Source: Closterium sp. NIES-65 (taxonomy: Eukaryota > Streptophyta > Zygnematophyceae > Desmidiales > Closteriaceae). Taken from it: DNA of 64,000 nt. Both the position numbers and the translations under genes were made by a program. Below are positions 13,101-25,487 of this stretch, in pieces (the stretch's first letter is position 1; the number at the start of each line of letters is the position of its first letter). Below the pieces are notes generated by a model. That model ran no database searches. It was not told the DNA's origin and saw only the letters and a list, made by a program, of their open reading frames with translations. The stretch lies in the NCBI GenBank assembly GCA_948144175.1, contig CANXME010000045.1, forward strand, positions 84,952-148,951, given 5' to 3'.

Positions 13101-13905
13101 GGAGCTTGCCTGGTCCAGGAGCTTGCCTGGTCCAGGAGCGTGCCTGGTCCAGGAGCTTGCTTGGTCCAGAAGCGTGCCTGGTCCAAGAGCTTGCCTGGTC
13201 CAGGAGCTTGCCTGGTCCAGGATCTTGCCTGGTCCAGGATCGTGCCTGGTCCACGAGCGTGCCTGGTCCAGGAGCTTGCCTGGTCCAGGAGCTTGGCTGG
13301 TCTAGGAGCTTGCCTGGTCCATGAGCGTGCATGGTCCAGGAGCTTGCCTGGTCCAGGATCTTGCCTTTTCTAGGAGCTTGCCTGGTCCACGAGCGTGCCT
13401 CGTCCAGGGAGCTTTCCTGGTCCAAGAGCTTGCCTGGTCCAGGAGCTTGCCTAGGCCAAGAGCTTGCCTGGTCCAGGAGCTTGCCTGGTCCAAGAACTTG
13501 CCTGGTCCAGGAGCTTGCTTGGTCCAGGAGCTTCCCTGGTCCAGGAGCTTGCCTGGTCCAGGAGCTTGCATGGTAAAGGAGCTTGCCTGGTCCAGGAGCT
13601 TGCCTGGTCCAGGAGCTTGCTTGGTCCAGAAGCGTGCCTGGTCCAAGAGCTTGTCTGGTCCAGGAGCGTGCCTGGTCCACGAGCGTTCCTGGTCCTGGAG
13701 CTTGCGTGGTACAAGAGCTTGCATGGTCGAGGAGCTTGCCTGGTCTAGGAGCGTGCCTGGTCCACAAGCCTGCCTGGTCCAAGAGCTTGCCTGGTTTTGG
13801 AGCGTGCCTGGTCCACGAGCATGCCTGGTCCAGGAGCTTGCCTGGTCCAGGAGCTTGCCTGGTCCAGGAGCTTGCCTGGTCCAAGAGCTTGCCTGGTCCT
13901 GGAGC
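10190..13905 (+). repeat. Higher-order repeat in the right part of satellite A
   Basis: Long blocks of variant monomers recur in the same order. One marker, GCATGGACCAGGAGC (GCGTGGACC in one unit), is at 10436, 11337, 12120 and 12887, giving spacings of 901, 783 and 767 bp. It is always preceded by the CCAGAAGCGTGCC variant and followed by CTTGTCCAGG, a GCGTTCCTGG monomer and then GGTACAGGAGC or GGTACAAGAGC. A fifth, incomplete unit follows near 13620. This part of the array therefore grew by unequal exchange of 0.77-0.9 kb blocks. The left part is more scrambled. Confidence 0.8.
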
Positions 13906-13915
13906 TTGCTAGGCC
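13904..13915. other. Junction of satellite A and satellite B
   Basis: The last 17-bp unit ends GGAGCTTGC and the first 31-bp unit starts GCTAGGCCC. The two arrays share only GC or GCT at the join (13908-13910). There is no transition zone, mobile element or unique DNA between them. Confidence 0.9.
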
Positions 13916-16900
13916 CTTGTTCTTGCAATTTTGTACACGCTAGGCCCTTGTTCTTGCAGTTTTGCACACGCTATGCCCTTGTTCTTGCTATTTTGCACAC
14001 GCTAGGCCCTTTTTCTTGCAATTTGGCACGCGCTAGGCCGTTGTTCTTGCTATTTTGCACACGCTAGACCCCTGTTCTTGCAATTTTGCACATGCTATGC
14101 CCTTGTTCTTGCTATTTTGCACACGCTAGGCCCTTGTTCTTGCAATTTTACACACGCTAGGCCCGTGTTCTTTTTATTTTGCACACGCTAGGCCCTTGTT
14201 CTTTTTATTTTGCACATGCTAGGCCCTTGTTATTTTTATTTTGCATACGCTAGGCCCTTGTTCTTTTTATTTTGCACACGCTAGGCCCTTGTTCTTTTTA
14301 ATTTGCACACGCTAGGCCCTTGTTCTTGCACTTTTGCACACGCTAGGCCCTTGTTCTTTCAATTTTGCACACGCTAGGCCCTTGTTCTTTTTATTTTGCA
14401 CACGCTAGGCCCTTGTTCTTTTTATTTTGCACACGCTAGGCCCTTGTTCTTTTTATTTTGCACACGCTAGGCCCTTGTTCTTGCTATTTTGCATACGCTA
14501 TGCCCTTGTTCTTTTTATTTTGCACACGCTAGGCCCTTGTTCTTGCAATTTTGCACATGCTAGACCCTTGTTCTTTTTATTTTGCACACGCTAGGCCCTT
14601 GTTCTTTTTATTTTGCACACTCTAGGCCCTTGTTCTTTTTATTTTGCATACGCTAGGCCCTTGTTCTTTTTATTTTGCATACGCTAGGCCCTTGTTGTTT
14701 TTATTTTGCACACGCTAGGCCCTTGTTCTTTCAATTTTGCACACGCTAGGCCCTTGTTCTTTTTATTTTGCACACGCTAGGCCCTTGTTCTTTTTATTTT
14801 GCACACGCTAGGCCCTTGTTCTTGCTATTTTGCACACGCTATGCCCTTGTTCTTTTTATTTTGCACACGCTAGGCCCTTGTTCTTGCAATTTTGCACATG
14901 CTAGACCCTTGTTCTTTTTATTTTGCACATGCTAGGCCCTTGTTCTTTTTATTTTGCACACGCTAGGCCCTTGTTTTTTTTTATTTTGCACATGCTAGGC
15001 CCTTGTTCTTTTTATTTTGCATGCGCTAGGCCCTTGTTCTTTTTATTTTGCATACGCAAGGCCCTTGTTCTTTTTTTTTTGCACACGCTAGGCCCTTGTT
15101 CTTTTTATTTTGCACACGCTAGGCCCTTGTTCTTGCACTTTTGCACACGCTAGGCCCTTGTTCTTTCAATTTTGCACACGCTAGGCCCTTGTTCTTTTTA
15201 TTTTGAACACGCTAGGCCCTTGTTCTTTTTATTTTGCACATGCTAGGCCCTTGTTTTTTTTATTCTATATGCGCTAGGCCCTTGTTCTTTTTATTTTGCA
15301 TACGCTAGGCCCTTGTTCTTTTTATTTTGCACACGCTAGGCCCTTGTTCTTTTTATTTTGCACACGCTAGGCCCTTGTTCTTGCACTTTTACACACGCTA
15401 GGCCCTTGTTCTTTCAATTTTGCACACGACTAGGCCCTTGTTCTTTTTATTTTGCACACGCTAGGCCCTTGTTCTTTTTATTTTGCACATGCTAGGCCCT
15501 TGTTCTTTTTATTTTGCATGCGCTAGGCCCTTGTACTTTTTATTTTGCATATGCTAGGCCCTTGTTCTTCTTATTTTGCACACGCTAGGCCCTTGTTCTT
15601 TTTATTTTGCACACGCTAGGCCCTTGTTCTTGCACTTTTGCACACGCTAGGCACTTGTTCTTTCAATTTTGCACACGCTAGGCCCTTGTTCTTTTTATTT
15701 TGCACACGCTAGGCCCTTGTTCTTTTTATTTTGCACATGCTAGGCCCTTGTTCTTTTTATTTTGCATACGCTAGGCCCTTATTCTTTTTATTTTGCACAC
15801 GCTAGGCCCTTGTTCTTTTTATTTTGCACATGCTAGGCCCTTGTTTTTTTTATTCTATATGCGCTAGGCCCTTGTTCTTTTTATTTTGCATACGCTAGGC
15901 CCTTGTTCTTTTTATTTTGCACACGCTAGGCCCTTGTTCTTTTTATTTTGCACACGCTAGGCCCTTGTTCTTGCACTTTTACACACGCTAGGCCCTTGTT
16001 CTTTCAATTTTGCACACACTAGGCCCTTGTTCTTTTTATTTTGCACACGCTAGGCCCTTGTTCTTTTATTTGCACATGCTAGGCCCTTGTTCTTTTATTT
16101 TGCATGCGCTAGGCCCTTGTTCTTTTTATTTTGCATATGCTAGGCCCTTGTTCTTTTTATTTTGCACACGCTAGGCCCTTGTTCTTTTTATTTTGCACAC
16201 GCTAGGCCCTTGTTCTTGCACTTTTGCACACGCTAGGCACTTGTTCTTTCAATTTTGCACACGCTAGGCCCTTGTTCTTTTTATTTTGCACACGCTAGGC
16301 CCTTGTTCTTTTTATTTTGCACATGCTAGGCCCTTGTTCTTTTTATTTTGCATACGCTAGGCCCTTGTTCTTTTTATTTTGCACACGCTAGTCCCTTGTT
16401 CTTTTTATTTTGCACACGCTAGGCCCTTGTTCTTTTTATTTTGCACATGCTAGGCCCTTGTTCTTTTTATTTTGCATACGCTAGGCCCTTGTTCTTTTTA
16501 TTTTGCACACCCTAGGACCTTGTTCTTTTTATTTTGCACACGCTAGGCCCTTGTTCTTTTTATTTTGCACATGCTAGGCCCTTGTTTTTTTTATTCTATA
16601 TGCGCTAGGCCCTTGTTCTTTTTATTTTGCATACGCTAGGCCCTTGTTCTTTTTATTTTGCACACGCTAGGCCCTTGTTCTTTTTATTTTGCACACGCTA
16701 GGCCCTTGTTCTTGCACTTCTACACACGCTAGGCCCTTGTTCTTTCAATTTTGCACACACTAGGCCCTTGTTCTTTTTATTTTGCACACGCTAGGCCCTT
16801 GTTCTTTTTATTTTGCACATGCTAGGCCCTTGTTCTTTTTATTTTGCATGCGCTAGGCCCTTGTTCTTTTTATTTTGCATATGCTAGGCCCTTGTTCTTT

Positions 16901-19900
16901 TTATTTTGCACACGCTAGGCCCTTGTTCTTTTTATTTTGCACACGCTAGGCCCTTGTTCTTGCACTTTTGCACACGCTAGGCACTTGTTCTTTCAATTTT
17001 GCACACGCTAGGCCCTTGTTCTTTTTATTTTGCACACGCTAGGCCCTTGTTCTTTTTATTTTGCACATGCTAGGCCCTTGTTCTTTTTATTTTGCATACG
17101 CTAGGCCCTTGTTCTTTTTATTTTGCACACGCTAGTCCCTTGTTCTTTTTATTTTGCACACGCTAGGCCCTTGTTCTTTTTATTTTGCACATGCTAGGCC
17201 CTTGTTCTTTTTATTTTGCATACGCTAGGCCCTTGTTCTTTTTATTTTGCACACCCTAGGACCTTGTTCTTTTTATTTTGCACACGCTAGGCCCTTGTTA
17301 TTTTTATTTTGCACACGCCAGGCCCTTGTTCTTGCACTTTTACACACGCTAGGCCCTTGTTCTTTCAATTTTGCACACACTAGGCCCTTGTTCTTTTTAT
17401 TTTGCACACGCTAGGCCCTTGTTCTTTTTATTTTGCACATGCTAGGCCCTTGTTCTTTTTATTTTGCATGCGCTAGGCCCTTGTTCTTTTTATTTTGCAT
17501 ATGCTAGGCCCTTGTTCTTTTTATTTTGCACACGCTAGGCCCTTGTTCTTTTTATTTTGCACACGCTAGGCCCTTGTTCTTGCACTTTTGCACACGCTAG
17601 GCACTTGTTCTTTCAATTTTGCACACGCTAGGCCCTTGTTCTTTTTATTTTGCACACGCTAGGCCCTTGTTCTTTTTATTTTGCACATGCTAGGCCCTTG
17701 TTATTTTTATTTTGCATACGCTAGGCCCTTGTTCTTTTTATTTTGCACACGCTAGGCCCTTGTTCTTTTTATTTTGCACATGCTAGGCCCTTGTTCTTTT
17801 TATTTTGCATACGCTAGGCCCTTGTTCTTTTTATTTTGCACACCCTAGGACCTTGTTCTTTTTTTTTTGCACACGCTAGGCCCTTGTTCTTGCACTTTTG
17901 CACACGCTAGGCACTTGTTCTTTTTATTTTGCACACGCTAGGCCCTTGTTCTTTTTATTTTGCACACCCTAGGACCTTGTTCTTTTTTTTTTGCACACGC
18001 TAGGCCCTTGTTCTTGCACTTTTGCACACGCTAGGCCCTTGTTCTTGCACTTTTGCACACGCTAGGCACTTGTTCTTTCAATTTTGCACACGCTAGGCCC
18101 TTGTTCTTTTTATTTTGCACACGCTAGGCCCTTGTTCTTTTTATTTTGCACATGCTAGGCCCTTGTTCTTTTTATTTTGCATACGCTAGGCCCTTGTTCT
18201 TTTTATTTTGCACACGCTAGGCCCTTGTTCTTTTTATTTTGCACATGCTAGGCCCTTGTTCTTTTTATTTTGCATACGCTAGGCCCTTGTTCTTTTTATT
18301 TTGCACACCCTAGGACCTTGTTCTTTTTTTTTTGCACACGCTAGGCCCTTGTTCTTTTTATTTTGCACGCCCTAGGCCCTTGTTCTTTTTATTTTGCATA
18401 CGCTAGGCCCTTGTTCTTTTTATTTTGCATGCGCTAGGCCCTTGTTCTTTTTATTTTGCACACCCTAGGCCCTTGTTCTTTTTATTTTTGCACACGCTAG
18501 GCCCTTGTTCTTTTTATTTTGCACACGCAAGGCCCTTGTTCTTTTTATTTTGCATACGCTAGGCCCTTGTTCTTTTTATTTTGCATACGCTAGGCCCTTG
18601 TTCTTTTTATTTTGCACACGCTAGGCCCTTGTTCTTTTTATTTTGCACACGTTAGGCCCTTGTTCTTGCTATTTTGCACAGGCTATGCCCTTGATTCTTT
18701 TTATTTTGCACACGCTAGGCCCTTATTCTTTTTATTTTGCACACGCTAGGCCCTTGTTCTTGCAATTTTGCACACGCTAGGCCCTTGTTCTTTCAATTTT
18801 GCACACGCTAGGCCCGTGTTCTTTTTATTTTGCACACGCTAGGCCCTTGTTCTTTTTATTTTGCACATGCTAGGCCCTTGTTATTTTTATTTTGCATACG
18901 CTAGGCCCTTGTTCTTTTTATTTTGCACACGCTAGGCCCTTGTTCTTTTTAATTTGCACACACTAGGCCCTTGTTCTTGCACTTTTGCACACGCTAGGCC
19001 CTTGTTCTTTCAATTTTGCACACGCTAGGCCCTTGTTCTTTTTATTTTGCACACGCTAGGCCCTTGTTCTTTTTATTTTGCATACGCTAGGCCCTTGTTC
19101 TTTTTATTTTGCACACGCTAGTCCCTTGTTCTTTTTATTTTGCACACGCTAGGCCCTTGTTCTTTTTATTGTGCACATGCTAGGCCCTTGTTCTTTTTAT
19201 TTTGCATACGCTAGGCCCTTGTTCTTTTTATTTTGCACACCCTAGGACCTTGTTCTTATTTTTTTGCACACGCTAGGCCCTTGTTCTTTTTATTTTGCAC
19301 GCCCTAGGCCCTTGTTCTTTTTATTTTGCATACGCTAGGCCCTTGTTCTTTTTATTTTGCATGCGCTAGGCCCTTGTTCTTTTTATTTTGCACACGCTAG
19401 GCCCTTGTTCTTTTTATTTTTGCACACGCTAGGCCCTTGTTCTTTTTATTTTGCACACGCAAGGCCCTTGTTCTTTTTATTTTGCATACGCTAGGCCCTT
19501 GTTCTTTTTATTTTGCATACGCTAGGCCCTTGTTCTTTTTATTTTGCACACGCTAGGCCCTTGTTCTTTTTATTTTGCACACGTTAGGCCCTTGTTCTTG
19601 CTATTTTGCACAGGCTATGCCCTTGTTCTTTTTATTTTGCACACGCTAGGCCCTTATTCTTTTTATTTTGCACACGCTAGGCCCTTGTTCTTGCAATTTT
19701 GCACACGCTAGGCCCTTGTTCTTTCAATTTTGCACACGCTAGGCCCGTGTTCTTTTTATTTTGCACACGCTAGGCCCTTGTTCTTTTTATTTTGCACATG
19801 CTAGGCCCTTGTTATTTTTATTTTGCATACGCTAGGCCCTTGTTCTTTTTATTTTGCACACGCTAGGCCCTTGTTCTTTTTAATTTGCACACGCTAGGCC

Positions 19901-22900
19901 CTTGTTCTTTTTATTTTGCACACGCTAGGCCCTTGTTCTTTTTATTTTGCACACGCTAGGCCCTTGTTCTTGCTATTTTGCACACGCTATGCCCTTGTTC
20001 TTTTTATTTTGCACACGCTAGGCCCTTGTTCTTGCAATTTTGCACATGCTAGACCCTTGTTTTTTTTTATTTTGCACACGCTAGGCCCTTGTTCTTTTTA
20101 TTTTGCACACCCTAGGCCCTTGTTCTTTTTATTTTGCACTTCTTTTTATTGTGCACACGCTAGGCCCTTGTTCTTTTTATTTTGCATACGCTAGGCCCTT
20201 GTTCTTTTTATTTTGCATACGCTAGGCCCTTGTTCTTTATATTTTGCACACGCTAGGCCCTTGCTCTTTCAATTTTGCACACGCTAGGCCCTTGTTCTTT
20301 TTATTTTGCACACGCTAGGCCCTTGTTCTTTTTATTTTGCACACGCTAGGCCCTTGTTCTTGCTATTTTGCACACGCTAGGCCCTTGTTCTTGCAATTTT
20401 GCACATGCTAGACCCTTGTTCTTTTTATTTTGCACACGCTAGGCCCTTGTTCTTTTTATTTTTGCACACGATAGGCCCTTGTTCTTTTTATTTTGCACAC
20501 GCTAGGCCCTTGTTCTTTTTATTTTGCATACGCTAGGCCCTTGTTCTTTTTATTTTGCATACGCTAGGCCCTTGTTCTTTTTATTTTGCACATGCTAGGC
20601 CCTTGTTCTTTTTATGTTGCACACGCTAGGCCCTTGTTCTTGCTATTTTGCACACGCTATGCCCTTGTTCTTTTTATTTTGCACACGCTAGGCCCTTGCT
20701 CTTGCTATTTTGCACTCGCTAGGCCCTTGTTCTTGCAATTTTGCACACGCTAGGCCCTTGTTCTTGCAATTTTGCACACGCTATGCCCTTGTTCTTTTTA
20801 TTTTGCACACGCTAGGCCCTTGTTCTTTTTATTTTGCACACGCTAGGCCCTTGTTCTTGCTATTTTGCATACGCTATGCCCTTGTTCTTTTTATTTTGCA
20901 CACGCTAGGCCCTTGTTCTTGCAATTTTGCACATGCTAGACCCTTGTTCTTTTTATTTTGCACACGCTAGGCCCTTGTTCTTTTTATTTTGCACACTCTA
21001 GGCCCTTGTTCTTTTTATTTTGCATACGCTAGGCCCTTGTTCGTTTTATTTTGCATACGCTAGGCCCTTGTTGTTTTTATTTTGCACACGCTAGGCCCTT
21101 GTTCTTTCAATTTTGCACACGCTAGGCCCTTGTTCTTTTTATTTTGCACACGCTAGGCCCTTGTTCTTTTTATTTTGCACACGCTAGGCCCTTGTTCTTG
21201 CTATTTTGCACACACTATGCCCTTGTTCTTTTTATTTTGCACACGCTAGGCCCTTGTTCTTGCAATTTTGCACATGCTAGACCCTTGTTCTTTTTATTTT
21301 GCACATGCTAGGCCCTTGTTCTTTTTATTTTGCACACGCTAGGCCCTTGTTCTTTTTATTTTGCACATGCTAGGCCCTTGTTCTTTTTATTTTGCATGCG
21401 CTAGGCCCTTGTTCTTTTTATTTTGCATACGCTAGGCCCTTGTTCTTTTTATTTTGCACACGCTAGGCCCTTGTTCTTTTTATTTTGCACACGCTAGGCC
21501 CTTGTTCTTGCACTTTTGCACACGCTAGGCCCTTGTTCTTTCAATTTTGCACACGCTAGGCCCTTGTTCTTTTTATTTTGCACACGCTAGGCCCTTGTTC
21601 TTTTTATTTTGCACATGCTAGGCCCTTGTTTTTTTTATTCTATATGCGCTAGGCCCTTGTTCTTTTTATTTTGCATACGCTAGGCCCTTGTTCTTTTTAT
21701 TTTGCACACGCTAGGCCCTTGTTCTTTTTATTTTGCACACGCTAGGCCCTTGTTCTTGCACTTTTACACACGCTAGGCCCTTGTTCTTTCAATTTTGCAC
21801 ACACTAGGCCCTTGTTCTTTTTATTTTGCACACGCTAGGCCCTTGTTCTTTTTATTTTGCACATGCTAGGCCCTTGTTTTTTTTATTCTATATGCGCTAG
21901 GCCCTTGTTCTTTTTATTTTGCATACGCTAGGCCCTTGTTCTTTTTATTTTGCACACGCTAGGCCCTTGTTCTTTTTATTTTGCACACGCTAGGCCCTTG
22001 TTCTTGCACTTTTGCATACGCTAGGCCCTTGTTCTTTCAATTTTGCACACGCTAGGCCCGTGTTCTTTTTATTTTGCACACGCTAGGCCCTTGTTCTTTT
22101 TATTTTGCACATGCTAGGCCCTTGTTTTTTTTATTTTGCATACGCTAGGTCCTTGTTCTTTTTATTTTGCACACGCTAGGCCCTTGTTCTTTTTAATTTG
22201 CACACGCTAGGCCCTTGTTCTTGCACTTTTGCACACGCTAGGCCCTTGTTCTTTCAATTTTGCACACGCTAGGCCCTTGTTCTTTTTATTTTGCACACGC
22301 TAGGCCCTTGTTCTTTTTATTTTGCACACGCTAGGCCCTTGTTCTTGCTATTTTGCACACGCTATGCCCTTGTTCTTGCAATTTTGCACACGCTAGGCCC
22401 TTGTTCTTTTTATTTTGCACACGCTAGGCCCTTGTTCTTTTTATTTTGCACACGCTAGGCCCTTGTTCTTGCTATTTTGCATACGCTATGCCCTTGTTCT
22501 TTTTATTTTGCACACGCTAGGCCCTTGTTCTTGCAATTTTGCACATGCTAGACCCTTGTTTTTTTTATTTTGCACACGCTAGGCCCTTGTTCTTTTTATT
22601 TTGCACACCCTAGGCCCTTGTTCTTTTTATTTTGCACGTGCTAGGCCCTTGTTCTTTTTATTTTGCACACGCTAGGCCCTTGTTCTTTTTATTTTGCATA
22701 CGCTAGGCCCTTGTTCTTTTTATTTTGCATACGCTAGGCCCTTGTTCTTTATATTTTGCACACGCTAGGCCCTTGTTCTTTCAATTTTGCACACGCTAGG
22801 CCCTTGTTCTTTTTATTTTGCACACGCTAGGCCCTTGTTCTTGCTATTTTGCATACGCTATGCCCTTGTTCTTGCAATTTTGCACACGCTAGGCCCTTGT

Positions 22901-24071
22901 TCTTGCAATTTTGCACATGCTAGACCCTTGTTCTTTTTATTTTGCACACGCTAGGCCCTTGTTCTTGCAATTTTGCACACTCTAGGCCCTTGTTCTTTTT
23001 ATTTTGCATACGCTAGGCCCTTGTTCTTTTTATTTTGCATACGCTAGGCCCTTGTTCTTTTTATTTTGCACACGCTAGGCCCTTGTTCTTTCAATTTTGC
23101 ACACGCTAGGCCCTTGTTCTTTTTATTTTGCACACGCTAGGCCCTTGTTCTTTTTATTTTGCACACGCTAGTCCCTTGTTCTTGCTATTTTGCACACGCT
23201 ATGCGCTTGTTCTTTTTATTTTGCACACGCTAGGCCCTTGTTCTTGCAATTTTGCACATGCTAGACCCTTGTTCTTTTTATGTTGCACACGCTAGGCCCT
23301 TGTTCTTTTTATTTTGCACACGCTAGGCCCTTGTTCTTTTTATTTTGCACATGCTAGGCCCTTGTTCTTTTTATTTTGCATGCGCTAGGCCCTTGTTCTT
23401 TTTATTTTGCATACGCTAGGCCCTTGTTCTTTCTATTTTGCACACGCTAGGCCCTTGTTCTTTTTATTTTGCACACGCTAGGCCCTTGTTCTTGCACTTT
23501 TGCACACGCTAGGCCCTTGTTCTTTCAATTTTGCACACGCTAGGCCCTTGTTCTTTTTATTTTGCACACGCTAGGCCCTTGTTCTTTTTATTTTGCACAT
23601 GCTAGGCCCTTGTTCTTTTTATTTTGCACACGCTAGGCCCTTGTTCTTGCTATTTTGCACACGCTAGGCCCTTGTTCTTTCAATTTTGCACATGCTAGAC
23701 CCTTGTTCTTTTTATTTTGCACACGCTAGGCCCTTGTTCTTTTTATTTTTGCACACGATAGGCCCTTATTCTTTTTATTTTGCACATGCTAGGCCCTTGT
23801 TCTTTTTATTTTGCATACGCTAGGCCCTTGTTCTTTTTATTTTGCATACGCTAGGCCCTTGTTCTTTTTATTTTGCACATGCTAGGCCCTTGTTCTTTTT
23901 ATTTTGCACACGCTAGGCCCTTGTTCTTGCTATTTTGCACACGCTATGCCCTTGTTCTTTTTATTTTGCACACGCTAGGCCCTTGCTCTTGCTATTTTGC
24001 ACTCGCTAGGCCCTTGTTCTTGCAATTTTGCACACGCTAGGCCCTTGTTCTTGCAATTTTGCACACGATAG
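13908..24071 (+). repeat. Satellite B array, block 1 (31-bp unit)
   Basis: Tandem 31-bp units begin GCTAGGCCCTTGTTCTT and end ATTTTGCACAC, about 328 units from length. The centre of the unit takes a few discrete forms (TTTTA, GCAA, GCTA, GCAC, TCAA, TATA before TTTTGCA). The end takes further forms (CACAC, CACAT, CATAC, CATGC, and a rare TTCTATATGC). These classes recur in ordered strings. Open frames translating to HTLGPCSFYFAHARPLF-like strings are by-products of the period. The block ends exactly at the 5' LTR of forward copy 1. I do not recognise the family. Confidence 0.97.
15641..18080 (+). repeat. Higher-order repeats within satellite B
   Basis: The rare monomer variant carrying AGGCACTTG occurs at 15651, 16237, 16981, 17601, 17911 and 18066. 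The spacings are 586, 744, 620, 310 and 155 bp, that is 24, 20, 10 and 5 monomers plus one interval short by 3 bp. The TTCTATATGCGC variant is at about 15261, 15851 and 16592. Ordered strings of 5 to 24 monomers have therefore been copied as blocks. Confidence 0.75.
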
Positions 24072-24202
24072 TGTCCGAACATATAGCTTACTTGTTTCTG
24101 TAGGCTATAGTGGGGTATCCCATAGGGGGTACAACACAATTAGGGTTTCCTATTTGTATTCACTTCACTTCATAGTCATTCATTCTCGTTCACACTTTCT
24201 CA
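24072..24202 (+). repeat. 5' LTR, forward copy 1
   Basis: 131 bp, starting TGTCCGAACATATAG and ending CACACTTTCTCA. It matches the 31721-31851 LTR except for one base at 24076. It contains the segment TGTAGGCTATAGTGGGGTA, recognisably shared with the LTR of the reverse-strand family. Confidence 0.96.
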
Positions 24203-24220
24203 TGGAATCAGAGCAGGTCC
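24203..24220 (+). other. Primer-binding site, forward copy 1
   Basis: TGGAATCAGAGCAGGTCC begins directly after the LTR. The usual plant copia site, complementary to the 3' end of initiator-Met tRNA, starts TGGTATCAGAGC, so this site differs at the fourth base. Confidence 0.85.
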
Positions 24221-24252
24221 CTTCTTAGGGCCTGTTCCTAGGGCCCACCGAA

Positions 24253-24297
24253 GCGCGCCCCGAGGCGCGCATTTTTTTTAGCGACCCTCCGTGTCGC
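24253..24297 (+). other. Paired hairpins in the RNA leader, forward copy 1
   Basis: A 7-bp stem GCGCGCC/GGCGCGC with loop CCGA is followed by ATTTTTTTTA and a second 5-bp stem GCGAC/GTCGC. The same layout occurs about 50 bases downstream of the LTR in all four elements. A role in RNA dimerisation or packaging is an inference from position and conservation. Confidence 0.5.
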
Positions 24298-24299
24298 CC

Positions 24300-25260
24300 T
24301 CCCCGTCGTGCTCCCGCTTAGGCCACTCGTCGGCCCCGCCTAGGCCCCTCGTCGGCCCCGCGTAGCCCCCGTCGGCCCCACTTAGGCCCCGCGTCGGCCC
24401 CACCTAGACCCCGTCGGCTCCTCGTCGGCCCCGCCTAGGCCCCACGTCGGCCCCGCGTAACCCCCCGTCGGCCCCGCTTAGGCCCCACGTCGGCCCCGCG
24501 TAGCCCCGCTTAGGCCTCGTCGGCCCCGCTTAGGCCCCGCTTTGGCCCCGCGTCGGCCCCGCCTAGACCCCGTCGGCCCCGCGTTGGCCCTGCTTAGGCC
24601 CCGTCGGCCCCGCGTTGGCCCCGCTTAGGCCCCGCCGGCCCGCCTAGGCCCCACTTCGGCCCCTCGTCGGCCCCGCCCAGACCTCGTCGGCCCCGCCACG
24701 GCCCTACCCCGGCCGTGCTTCAGCTGCTGTCGGCCCCGCTACAGCCCGCCACTGGCCTCGCTACACCCCGCCACTGGCCCCGCTACAGCCTGCCACCGGC
24801 CCCACTACGGCCCGCCGTTGGCCCCGCTACAGCCCGCACCGGCCCCTGCTACAGCCCGCCGCCGGCCCAGCTACAGCCCGCCGCCGGCCCAGCTACAGCC
24901 CGCCCCCGGCCCAGCTACAGCCCGCCGCCGGCCCAGCTACAGCCCGCCGCCGGCCCAGCTACAGCCCGCCGCCAGCCCCGCTACAGCCCGCCACCGGCCC
25001 CTGCTACAGCCCGCCGCCGGCCCAGCTACAGCCCGCCGCCGGCCCAGCTACAGCCCGCCCCCGGCCCAGCTACAGCCCGCCGCCGGCCCAGCTACAGCCC
25101 GCCGCCGGCCCAGCTACAGCCCGCCGCCGGCCCCGCTACAGCCCGCCACCGGCCCCTGCTACAGCCCGCCGCCGGCCCAGCTACAGCCCGCCCCGGCCAC
25201 ACTACAGCCCGCCGTCGGCCCGCCGTCGGCCCCGCTACAGCCCTCCCCGCGGCCCCTGCT
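24300..25260 (+). repeat. GC-rich tandem repeats in the untranslated leader, copy 1
   Basis: From about 24300 to 24715 a degenerate 15-20 bp unit of GTCGGCCCCGC plus TTAGGCCCC recurs. From about 24735 to 25260 a 22-bp unit containing CTACAGCCCGCCGCC recurs, with CTACAG seen at 24871 and 24893. No GAG-like protein is encoded here; open frames rich in Pro and Ala come from the 22-bp period. The leader between LTR and ATG is 1285 bp. Confidence 0.85.
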
Positions 25261-25335
25261 GCAGCCCGCCGTGCTGCACGTGAGCAGCCCCAGCAGCCCG
25301 CGCCGCCCGTGAGCCCCTACGCCACCCGAGCCGCG

Positions 25336-25398
25336 CGAGCCGCCCGAGCCGCCCGAGCCGCCCGAGCCGCCCGAGCCGCCCGAGCCGCCCGAGCCGCC
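25336..25398 (+). repeat. 9-bp leader minisatellite, 7 units, copy 1
   Basis: Seven perfect CGAGCCGCC units precede TGAGGAGCC. The same site has 3 units in copy 2 and 8 in copy 3, so the tract changes length faster than the rest of the element. Confidence 0.9.
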
Positions 25399-25487
25399 TG
25401 AGGAGCCGTGCTGCTGTTCCTGAGCTGTGTTTCTCTGCTGCTGACCTACCCGACTCTCCCAGCCCGGTGAGACTTTCAGCTGCTGCC

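Larger units (their letters stand above)
1..13909. repeat. Satellite A: 17-bp tandem repeat array
   Basis: The whole interval is a head-to-tail array of a 17-bp unit with consensus GCCTGGTCCAGGAGCTT, roughly 800 units judged from length. Frequent variants are GAGCGTGCC, CACGAGC, CCAAGAGC and GTCTAGG. Single-base indels that break phase are rare (for example near 1905, 2585, 6340 and 6425). The unit has no stop codon in most phases, and 17 is not a multiple of 3, so long open frames with a 17-residue period appear in all six frames; I see no sign that they are genes. The array starts before the window. I do not recognise the family. Confidence 0.97.

Noticed and set aside
1-13909. Many open frames of 60-426 codons on both strands
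   Set aside because: They are period-17 translations of satellite A, equally open on both strands and in several phases, with no start context, domain or codon signal.
13908-24071. CRISPR-like regular repeats of about 31 bp
   Set aside because: Repeats are directly adjacent with no unique spacers, and no cas-like gene is present.
24715-25401. Pro/Ala-rich frames in the forward leaders, possible GAG extension
   Set aside because: They follow the 22-bp and 9-bp repeats, and a stop separates them from the GAG frame, whose GCCATGG start lies downstream.
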